Origin: Chryseobacterium sp.
GTDB taxonomy: Bacteria > Bacteroidota > Bacteroidia > Flavobacteriales > Weeksellaceae
Length of the DNA: 12,846 bases
Reading direction: 5' to 3'
NCBI GenBank assembly: GCA_017989575.1
Contig: JAGNPP010000032.1
Location: 1-12,846 of the forward strand
In this document: in pieces, positions 7,802-12,846 of the stretch
Position numbering within the stretch: position 1 is the stretch's first letter
Layout: the number at the start of each line of letters is the position of its first letter
Notes under the pieces: generated by a model
Seen by the model: the letters and a program-made list of their open reading frames with translations, nothing else
Told to the model about the DNA's origin: nothing
Database searches by the model: none
Position numbers and translations under genes: made by a program

Positions 7802-8194
7802 TTATTTAAGTTCGCAAACTTGTTTTGGGTCGCAATTTTTCGCCAACTTTTTGCTGTTGTCCGGACGGTCGTACTGGCAACAAACTTCCAAATCGTCGTA
7901 CACTTTGCCGGACGCACGGAACATTTCGTTGTCGTGACCAACTTCGGCTACATTTTTCAGGATAGTTTTTTTGTCGGTTTTGGAAGCATCATAACTTACA
8001 GTCAAGGTTTTTTTGCTTACGCTCCAAACGGCAGATTTTACGTTTTTGTCAGATTTTGCAACCGTTTCGATGCGGTCTTTGCACATTCCGCAGTTGCCTT
8101 CCACTTTTGCTTTGAAGGTTTTTGTCTGCGCAGAAAAGTTTGAAAATAGAAATATAGATAGGAACAAAATTCCTGATTTTATAATAGAATTCAT
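7802..8194 (-). CDS. Secreted heavy-metal-associated (HMA) domain protein
   Basis: This 130-residue protein has a signal peptide (MNSIIKSGILFLSIFLFSNFSAQ) and one HMA domain with GNCGMCKDRIE (33-43). Cys35 and Cys38 form the CxxC metal site. The distal part has GHDNE (86-90) and a CC pair (105-106), and the tail adds Cys121 and Cys127. It is likely a periplasmic metallochaperone that passes copper or a similar ion to or from the receptor encoded just downstream. The receptor's own N-terminal HMA domain is similar along its whole length (AEAGHDNEKF in the receptor, AEVGHDNEMF here), so the two probably arose by duplication of one module. No clear promoter is seen directly upstream, so it may be read from the Cys-rich gene's promoter. 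Confidence 0.9.
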   Translation of the reverse strand: MNSIIKSGILFLSIFLFSNFSAQTKTFKAKVEGNCGMCKDRIETVAKSDKNVKSAVWSVSKKTLTVSYDASKTDKKTILKNVAEVGHDNEMFRASGKVYDDLEVCCQYDRPDNSKKLAKNCDPKQVCELK

Positions 8195-8248
8195 TTTGAT
8201 TAATTTTAATTTGTTTAATGATAAAGCCTTTGCAAAATCATCGAGCGA

Positions 8249-8306
8249 ATTGTCAGTCTGAGGCTCTCGAAGACCCTAAAATTGTCAGTCTGAGGTTCTC
8301 GAAGAC
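8249..8306. repeat. Tandem pair of a GTCAGTCTGAG interspersed repeat
   Basis: Two 26-bp units at 8249-8274 and 8281-8306 share the core TTGTCAGTCTGAGG and the end TCTCGAAGAC, differ at one base and have a 32-base period. They sit in the 127-bp gap between the Cys-rich and HMA genes. I recall close relatives of this sequence scattered between genes in Flavobacteriia. With only two units and one short spacer, it is not a CRISPR array. Confidence 0.8.
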
Positions 8307-8321
8307 ATTTAAATAAAAAAA

Positions 8322-8693
8322 TTAACCAAGTTTCGGCGGTTGCCAAATAATGAATGCTCGCGCTAATGGCGATTGAGAATAGTAAGAATATTGATTTTCG
8401 ATTTGAAAAATTGGCGTTCTCAATTTGTTGTCGAAGTTATTCAAAACAACAGAAAAAACAAATCCGGAACTGCAGGTTTTGCAAGTCGTGCAATTGTCTT
8501 TGCAGTCTTTTTCCTTTTTCGAATCGTGACTGCAAGATTTAGATGACACATCTTCTTTCTCGCAACAGTCAGAATTATTGGATTGAGATTCACAACAGGA
8601 ACTTTGAGCCACTTGCGCATTGAAATTCTGCTTCGGAAATACAAAAATTCCCAAACAGAAAATCATAAAAAAAAGTTGCAATCTTCTCAACAT
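8322..8693 (-). CDS. Short exported Cys-rich protein, possible metal binding (DUF6660-like)
   Basis: This 123-residue protein has a hydrophobic N-terminus (RRLQLFFMIFCLGIFVF) that looks like a signal peptide. A central Cys-rich stretch follows (about 32-75) with two CC pairs and the clusters KDCKDNC and TTCKTC, nine Cys in all. The C-terminus ends FIIWQPPKLG, a tail I recall from small Flavobacteriia proteins near metal-efflux or receptor genes, possibly DUF6660. Such proteins usually lie upstream of copper or metal receptor genes, as this one does. It is probably a periplasmic metal sensor or scavenger; the Cys pattern is seen, the role is inferred. It heads the HMA-receptor cluster and has a candidate promoter right against its ATG. 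Confidence 0.75.
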   Translation of the reverse strand: MLRRLQLFFMIFCLGIFVFPKQNFNAQVAQSSCCESQSNNSDCCEKEDVSSKSCSHDSKKEKDCKDNCTTCKTCSSGFVFSVVLNNFDNKLRTPIFQIENQYSYYSQSPLARAFIIWQPPKLG

Positions 8694-8700
8694 CGTTTTG

Positions 8701-8731
8701 CAAAATTAGGAAATTTAAATTAACCACAAAA
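8701..8731 (-). promoter_or_regulatory. Candidate promoter of the metal locus, -33 box inside repeat copy B
   Basis: On the minus strand TTTTG (8727-8731) is followed after 18 bases by TAATTTTG (8701-8708), an exact -7 consensus with near-ideal spacing for the Bacteroidota sigma factor. Only seven bases separate the -7 box from the ATG, so the transcript would be nearly leaderless. The -33 box is supplied by the arm of the neighbouring inverted repeat. Confidence 0.5.
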
Positions 8732-8830
8732 GGCACAAAGATTCTCACAAGGAACACAGGTCTTTGTAAATGAAAGAATTCAAATTTAAAACATCGTGAA
8801 CTTTGTGAAAAACCTCGTGTGTTTGTGGTT
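8722..8830. repeat. Imperfect inverted repeat element, AACCACAAAAG family, copy B
   Basis: The left arm starts AACCACAAAAGGCACAAAG (8722-8740) and the right arm ends GTGTGTTTGTGGTT (8817-8830). Both contain further paired pieces such as CTCACAAGG against CTTTGTGA, so the whole 109-bp gap could fold into a long imperfect hairpin. It matches copy A at 5321-5444 in its outer arms. It lies between the DUF4349 and Cys-rich genes and ends six bases before the DUF4349 stop codon. Confidence 0.7.
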
Positions 8831-8836
8831 CAAAAA

Positions 8837-9712
8837 TTACTTCTCAACATTAGTTTGAAAAGTTTTTCTCCTTCTCCAGAAATAAAACACCAATCCGCCA
8901 AGCAAAACAATCGGCCAAATCGAAATCAGGAAAACAAAAATCTGCTGAATCAAATAGAAGCCTTCCACAAAAGCATTTTTCACATCGAAAAAGAAATTGT
9001 ATTTGTAATCGTTATCAATGTTTTTGGTGTTTACAATCGGGATTTTCGCAACGCTTGTGCTTGGTTCTTTGATGTAAATATCAACTGTAGAATATTTCAG
9101 TTGGTCGGCAAGGATTTCGTCAGAATATTTTTGAGAATTGGCTTGAGACATATTTTCGTCATCCAGTTTCACTTTGTCTTTTCCGGTTTTCAATTGAGAA
9201 ATGTTCGTGCTGGTTTTCGCTTGTCTTTCCGCCTCCATTTTGGATAATTTGATGTTCGCAGTCACATCTTCAGCAGAAATAATTCTGGAATTCAAAAACA
9301 CTTTTTTATCATTAATGAAATCCAAAAATTCCCCCAATGTCTCCGTCGGAACGCGAACTTGCATTCTATTATGATTCTGAAATTTCCTAATCAACATCGA
9401 CGATTCATCAGAAATATTGTAAGTGTTTTCCGACAAAGTTTGCGCTTCCATTCGGCTTCTCGTCACAAATCCACCAAGCGAAATCAAATGTTTTTCAATC
9501 GATATAGTCGCACCATAAACATCCTTCACTTCCATATCCACTTCCGCCGTTTTCACAAATTGTTTACCTTCGATTTGTTGAGTCGCAGCTACAGAAACGC
9601 TGTCGGCAGAAACACTGGTTTCATAATCTGCACTTGAACTGGCTTGTTCTCCTTTTTTACATCCAATTAAAAGTAATGCAACCAAGCTGATTGATAAGAT
9701 TTTCGTTTTCAT
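8837..9712 (-). CDS. DUF4349 domain lipoprotein with C-terminal membrane anchor
   Basis: The 291-residue protein has a lipobox LLLIGC (Cys18) and a Ser-rich linker. The DUF4349 domain runs from about 50 to 217, with FVKTAEVDMEVKDVYGA (52-68), LGGFVTRSR (79-87) and RMQVRVPTETLGEFLDFI (116-133). Residues of about 155-195 are a charged, helical coiled-coil-like segment. One membrane helix (252-278) follows, then the basic stop WRRRK. It is therefore held in the membrane, with most of the chain in the periplasm. Function of the family is unknown. It is divergent from the acyl-CoA dehydrogenase gene and separated from the metal locus by a repeat, so it is likely a single-gene unit. Confidence 0.9.
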   Translation of the reverse strand: MKTKILSISLVALLLIGCKKGEQASSSADYETSVSADSVSVAATQQIEGKQFVKTAEVDMEVKDVYGATISIEKHLISLGGFVTRSRMEAQTLSENTYNISDESSMLIRKFQNHNRMQVRVPTETLGEFLDFINDKKVFLNSRIISAEDVTANIKLSKMEAERQAKTSTNISQLKTGKDKVKLDDENMSQANSQKYSDEILADQLKYSTVDIYIKEPSTSVAKIPIVNTKNIDNDYKYNFFFDVKNAFVEGFYLIQQIFVFLISIWPIVLLGGLVFYFWRRRKTFQTNVEK

Positions 9713-9745
9713 AATAGATTATTTTTAGAGATTGAATTTTTAAAA

Positions 9746-9839
9746 ATTTGGGCAACTTTTCCGCCTTCCACTCCCAATCTTTTTTGCCTTGGCTCATCCA
9801 GCTACAAAAAAGGATTTCCGTTCAAGTCGGGTTGCGGGT
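9746..9839 (+). repeat. 94-bp interspersed repeat, copy 1
   Basis: This aligns without gaps to 12028-12121 in the same orientation, with 9 mismatches in 94 bases by hand count. Conserved blocks are CTTTTCCGCCTTCCACTCCC and AAGGATTTCCGTTCAAGTCG. The middle is variable and is flanked by a short inverted repeat (CTTTTTTG and CAAAAAAG). It codes for nothing visible. Confidence 0.85.
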
Positions 9840-9843
9840 TTCT

Positions 9844-9878
9844 GGTTTCAAATAAAGCTTTGTCAATGATTTGAAACC
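9844..9878. repeat. Short perfect inverted repeat next to repeat copy 1
   Basis: GGTTTCAAAT (9844-9853) and ATTTGAAACC (9869-9878) are perfect complements around a 15-base loop. It lies between divergent genes, so it could be an operator or simply part of the repeat-rich insert. No T run of terminator type follows on either strand. Confidence 0.5.
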
Positions 9879-10072
9879 TTCTTTCCCAAAATTGATAATT
9901 AAAATGAAAGTAATTCTGCAAATCAATCCGAAACTAATTGTAAATCAAATCAGATTTTAACATATTGATAATCAGATTTTTGTAAAATAAATTTTCAGAG
10001 AACAAGCGATGAAAGAGGAGTTGCAAGTTTTTTTTGGGAATATTAATTGCATTAATTACAAAAACAGAATCT

Positions 10073-11431
10073 ATGAACAGCACAATCTCCAAAATCAAAG
10101 GCGTTTTCAGCCTTTTAAAAAATATCGACATAGACCAACTTTCCCAAATCTCACAAAAAGTCGACCTTCCAAAATTGATACATCAGTTTTCAAAACTCGA
10201 TAAAAATCAATTGAATAGTTTGACAAAAATGCTGGATTCTTCTGGGAAGAAAAGAGAATTGCCACCCATCAACGGCGACTTTTACGAACTGCATTTGAAG
10301 CTGACGGACGAGCAACGAGCAATCCAATTGAAAGTCCGTGAGTTTATGGAAAAAGAAGCCAAACCTTTGGTCAACAGATATTGGCTGACAGACGATTTCC
10401 CGCACGAACTCATCCCAAAATTCAAAAAACTAAATCTCTGCAGTGTCACATACGAAGGTTACGGTTGCCCGAATTTGCCATTCTTGATGGAAGGCGTTAT
10501 CGCTATGGAAATCGCCAGAGTTGACGCATCTTTGGCAACGTTTTTTGGAGTTCAATCTGGCTTGTCGATGGGCTCTATTTATATGTGCGGTTCGGAGGAA
10601 CAGAAACAAAAATACCTTCCGGGAATGCAACAATTCGATTTGATTGGCGCATTTGGATTGACCGAGCCCGAAGTTGGTTCCGGCGCTGCGGGCGGATTGA
10701 CAACAACTTGTCAAAAAGTAGAAGGCGGCTGGATTCTGAACGGACAGAAGAAATGGATTGGAAACGCCACGTTTGCTGACGTGACGGTTATTTGGGCAAG
10801 AGATGTGGAAGATAATCAAGTCAAAGGCTTCATTGTTGAAAAAGACACCGCTGGATTCTCAGTTGAAAAAATAAGGGGGAAAATGGCACTCAGAATTGTG
10901 CAAAACGGATTGATAACTATGAAAGACTGCTTCGTTGCCGATTCTCAAAAAATGGAACACGCCAACAGTTTCAAAGATACAGCGAAAGTTCTTCAAATGA
11001 CGAGAGCCGGAGTTGCTTGGATGGCCACAGGTTGCGCACGAGGTGCTTATGAAAGCGCTTTGGACTACACCAGAAAACGCGAACAATTTGAAAAACCGAT
11101 TGCTTCGTTCCAGTTGATTCAAGGACATTTGGTAGAAATGTTGTCCAATCTTACAGCGATGCAAACTTTGGTTTTCAGATTGTCGGAAATGCAGGACCAA
11201 GATATTTTGAAAGACGAGCACGCCTCATTAGCAAAAGTTTTCTGTAGCCTTAGAACACGTGATGTTGTCGCACAAGCCAGAGAAGTAATGGGCGGAAACG
11301 GAATTCTTCTGGAACACGATGTTGCCAGATTTGTCGCCGATGCAGAAGCCATTTATTCTTACGAAGGAACCAAAGAAATCAACTCCTTGATTGTCGGACG
11401 TTCCATTACGGGAATGAGTGCGTTTGTTTAA
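10073..11431 (+). CDS. Acyl-CoA dehydrogenase family protein, glutaryl-CoA dehydrogenase-like
   Basis: This FAD enzyme should oxidise an acyl-CoA thioester at the alpha-beta bond in fatty acid or amino acid breakdown. I start it at the ATG at 10073 (452 residues); the TTG at 10034 would add 13 unlikely residues. Residues 1-60 are a helical extension not found in the compact family members. The N-terminal helical domain starts near LTDEQRAIQLKVREFMEKEA (77-96), the FAD-contact GAFGLTEPEVGSGAAGG is at 192-208, and KWIGNATFADV (227-237) lies in the beta domain. The C-terminal domain has RKREQFEKPIASFQLIQ (334-350), REVMGGNGI (403-411) and the catalytic-base region YEGTKEI (430-436) with Glu431. 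The ending SLIVGRSITGMSAF resembles glutaryl-CoA dehydrogenase, so a role in lysine or tryptophan breakdown is possible; the substrate is not settled. msrB follows after 49 bases without a terminator. Confidence 0.92.
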   Translation: MNSTISKIKGVFSLLKNIDIDQLSQISQKVDLPKLIHQFSKLDKNQLNSLTKMLDSSGKKRELPPINGDFYELHLKLTDEQRAIQLKVREFMEKEAKPLVNRYWLTDDFPHELIPKFKKLNLCSVTYEGYGCPNLPFLMEGVIAMEIARVDASLATFFGVQSGLSMGSIYMCGSEEQKQKYLPGMQQFDLIGAFGLTEPEVGSGAAGGLTTTCQKVEGGWILNGQKKWIGNATFADVTVIWARDVEDNQVKGFIVEKDTAGFSVEKIRGKMALRIVQNGLITMKDCFVADSQKMEHANSFKDTAKVLQMTRAGVAWMATGCARGAYESALDYTRKREQFEKPIASFQLIQGHLVEMLSNLTAMQTLVFRLSEMQDQDILKDEHASLAKVFCSLRTRDVVAQAREVMGGNGILLEHDVARFVADAEAIYSYEGTKEINSLIVGRSITGMSAFV

Positions 11432-11480
11432 CTAACTTATGATAATGGAATCTAAGATTAGATTTCGTAAATTTATGCAG

Positions 11481-12023
11481 ATGAAAAAAATAGTTTTTTT
11501 AATATTAATGATCTTATTTTTGCAACAATGTGCGCAGAAAAAAGTGGACTTAACCAAACAACCAGAACAGAAAACAATGGAAGATAACACACACAAAAAC
11601 AATCCTTACTACTCAAGAACCGATAAAACCAAACTAACTGTCTCAAACGAAGAATGGAAAAAAATTCTTCCAGCAGAAGTTTACGCCATCTCAAGAGAGG
11701 CGAACACAGAATATCCTTTCACCGGAAAATATAATGAGTTTGATGACCTCGGCGAATATTATTGCGCTGTTTGTGGCAATCACTTATTCCGTTCAAGTTC
11801 CAAGTTTGCAAGCACTTGTGGCTGGCCAAGTTTCTTCGAAGCCGACAAAGAAGGCGTGAGTTACAAACGAGATTCCACCCACGGAATGGAACGTATCGAA
11901 GTGCTTTGCAAACGCTGCGATTCGCATTTGGGACACGTTTTCAATGATGGTCCGCCACCGACTGGAACGCGATTCTGTATGAATTCTGTGAGTTTGGATT
12001 TTCAAGCTGATAGTCAGAAGTAG
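11481..12023 (+). CDS. msrB: Peptide-methionine (R)-S-oxide reductase MsrB, lipoprotein form
   Basis: MsrB reduces the R form of methionine sulfoxide in damaged proteins. I choose the ATG at 11481 (180 residues) because it begins a lipoprotein signal, MKKIVFLILMILFLQQC, with Cys17 as the lipidated residue; starting at 11439 would put 14 charged residues in front of it. The SelR domain covers about 50-175. Zinc ligands are CAVC (95-98) and CKRC (143-146), the second Cys of the redox pair is in STCGWPSF (111-118, Cys113), and the catalytic Cys166 is in RFCMNSVSLDF. All key residues are present. The lipobox places it on the periplasmic side of a membrane, repairing envelope proteins. It is probably co-transcribed with the dehydrogenase gene. 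Confidence 0.95.
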   Translation: MKKIVFLILMILFLQQCAQKKVDLTKQPEQKTMEDNTHKNNPYYSRTDKTKLTVSNEEWKKILPAEVYAISREANTEYPFTGKYNEFDDLGEYYCAVCGNHLFRSSSKFASTCGWPSFFEADKEGVSYKRDSTHGMERIEVLCKRCDSHLGHVFNDGPPPTGTRFCMNSVSLDFQADSQK

Positions 12024-12027
12024 AATT

Positions 12028-12121
12028 ATTTGGGCAGCTTTTCCGCCTTCCACTCCCAATCTTTTTTGCCTAAGCTTCTCCAGCAGCAAAAAAGGATTTC
12101 CGTTCAAGTCGGGCTGCGAGT
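12028..12121 (+). repeat. 94-bp interspersed repeat, copy 2
   Basis: This is the second copy of the element at 9746-9839, in the same orientation and four bases after the msrB stop codon. Its middle carries a slightly longer inverted repeat (CTTTTTTGC and GCAAAAAAG). Together the two copies are direct repeats around the dehydrogenase-msrB unit. Confidence 0.85.
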
Positions 12122-12155
12122 GATTCGACTTTTTCAAAGAATAAATAATAGAATT

Positions 12156-12178
12156 AATCCCGAAGTTATTTCGGGATT
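12156..12178 (+). terminator. Probable terminator after msrB
   Basis: AATCCCGAA (12156-12164) and TTCGGGATT (12170-12178) form a perfect 9-bp stem with a 5-base loop, followed by TCTCTTTG. The stem is GC-rich for this DNA, but the T tract is broken. It sits about 130 bases past the msrB stop and before the short-chain dehydrogenase gene. Confidence 0.6.
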
Positions 12179-12293
12179 TCTCTTTGATAAGAAATCTGCA
12201 AAATTTTCTCAATCTGCGAGAAAAATATGAGCATAAAGTATATAGATTTAAACTTAATCATCATTAATTTTACAATTCTAAATCTAAAGTAAA

Positions 12294-12846
12294 TTGAAAA
12301 CAATATTCATCACCGGAGCCACTTCCGGAATAGGAAAAGCAACCGCAATCCTATTAGCAAAACAAAAAAATAGAATCATTCTCTGCGGAAGAAATAAAAG
12401 CGTTCTCGAAGAATTAAAATCCGACTTATCAAAAGAAACAGAAGTTTTCACCTTATGTTTTGATGTCAGAAATTCGGATGAGGTTTTCGATGCCATCAAT
12501 TCACTTCCTGAAGATTGGAAAAATATCGATGTTTTAATTAATAACGCGGGAAATGCTCACGGTCTGGATTCAATATCAGAAGGAAACATCGACGATTGGA
12601 ACGTAATGATGGATGGCAATGTGAAAGGTTTGCTCTATGTTTCTCAGCCAATCATCAAATTAATGAAAGAAAAACAGAACGGACAAATTATCAATATCAG
12701 TTCGGTTGCAGCGAGACAAACTTATGCAAACGGCGTGGTTTACTGTGCGTCCAAAAGAGCTGTTGATGTCATTTCGGAAGGAATGAGAATTGAGCTGACA
12801 GAATTCGGAATCCGTGTGACAAACATTCAGCCTGGAGCGGTTGAAA
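12294..12846 (+). CDS. Short-chain dehydrogenase/reductase (SDR), 3' end outside the window
   Basis: The first 184 residues of a classical SDR are visible. The start must be the TTG at 12294, since an in-frame TAA lies six bases upstream (12285-12287) and the sequence continues at once into KTIFITGATSGIG. Motifs are the cofactor loop TGATSGIG (7-14), CGRNK (31-35) whose Arg suggests NADP(H), Asp57, NNAG (83-86), the catalytic Ser in INISS (133-137), YCASK (150-154) with Tyr150 and Lys154, and QPGA (179-182). It resembles YdfG-type NADP-dependent hydroxy acid dehydrogenases. Classical SDRs are near 250 residues, so about 65 remain beyond the edge. The substrate cannot be told. Confidence 0.92.
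   Translation, partial: MKTIFITGATSGIGKATAILLAKQKNRIILCGRNKSVLEELKSDLSKETEVFTLCFDVRNSDEVFDAINSLPEDWKNIDVLINNAGNAHGLDSISEGNIDDWNVMMDGNVKGLLYVSQPIIKLMKEKQNGQIINISSVAARQTYANGVVYCASKRAVDVISEGMRIELTEFGIRVTNIQPGAVE

Larger units (their letters stand above)
9713..10072. other. 360-bp divergent intergenic region
   Basis: This gap between the divergent DUF4349 and acyl-CoA dehydrogenase genes holds repeat copy 1 (9746-9839) and a small inverted repeat (9844-9878). The rest (9879-10072) is AT-rich; I see no exact TAnnTTTG box on the plus strand and no convincing small gene. A run of eight T at 10028-10035 lies 38 bases before the dehydrogenase ATG. Confidence 0.6.

Noticed and set aside
5090..8261. 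Plus-strand frames of 60-120 codons opposite the metal locus genes
   Set aside because: The minus-strand genes carry clear motifs throughout; these frames are shadows.
8249..8306. CRISPR array
   Set aside because: Only two units with a 6-base spacer, no cas genes, and the unit looks like a common interspersed repeat.
9844..9878. Terminator at the small inverted repeat
   Set aside because: It lies between divergent gene starts and has no T tract on either side, so a terminator role is unsupported.
10009..10203. Plus-strand 64-codon frame starting with ATG just before the dehydrogenase gene
   Set aside because: It runs into the dehydrogenase gene in another frame, and its product looks like translated noise.
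10190..11352. Several minus-strand frames of 70-129 codons inside the dehydrogenase gene
   Set aside because: They lie opposite a well-conserved enzyme and show no domain or signal of their own.

Overview
The window looks like chromosomal DNA of a Bacteroidota bacterium of class Flavobacteriia, most likely near Chryseobacterium or another Weeksellaceae. This is inferred from the AT-rich composition, weak Shine-Dalgarno signals, candidate promoter boxes of the TAnnTTTG type, a TonB-dependent receptor of Bacteroidota style, and three families of short interspersed repeats in the gaps between genes.

Region 1 (1-4613, all minus strand) is a defence island. In transcription order it holds a C5 cytosine methyltransferase, an HNH endonuclease with an N-terminal DNA-binding-like region, an unrecognised 114-residue protein, a DUF3644 protein with a HEPN-like RxxxxH motif, and the 3' part of a Z1-domain ATPase gene running off the left edge. 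The Z1 remnant keeps the DDEAD, SRGITLEG and QMGRWFGYR motifs. It has no start codon, no N-terminal half and no Walker A motif, and its frame closes 10 bases inside the 3' end of the DUF3644 gene. The simplest reading is that an HNH/small protein/DUF3644 cassette replaced the middle of an older methyltransferase-MORC-Z1 type restriction operon.

Region 2 (4768-8731, minus strand) is a cell-envelope metal locus, probably for copper. It has a short Cys-rich exported protein, a secreted heavy-metal-associated (HMA) protein, a TonB-dependent receptor with its own N-terminal HMA domain, and a lipoprotein with two copies of a His/Cys-containing NPxHGxPxHRC motif. A strong terminator hairpin separates it from the defence island. 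Two imperfect inverted repeats of one family and a tandem pair of a second family fill its gaps.

Region 3 (8837-12846) is ordinary housekeeping sequence: a DUF4349 lipoprotein on the minus strand, then on the plus strand a glutaryl-CoA-dehydrogenase-like acyl-CoA dehydrogenase, a lipoprotein MsrB, and the start of a short-chain dehydrogenase with a TTG start. Two direct 94-bp repeats, about 90% identical, bracket the dehydrogenase-msrB pair. I saw no tRNA, rRNA, CRISPR array, transposase or integrase gene.
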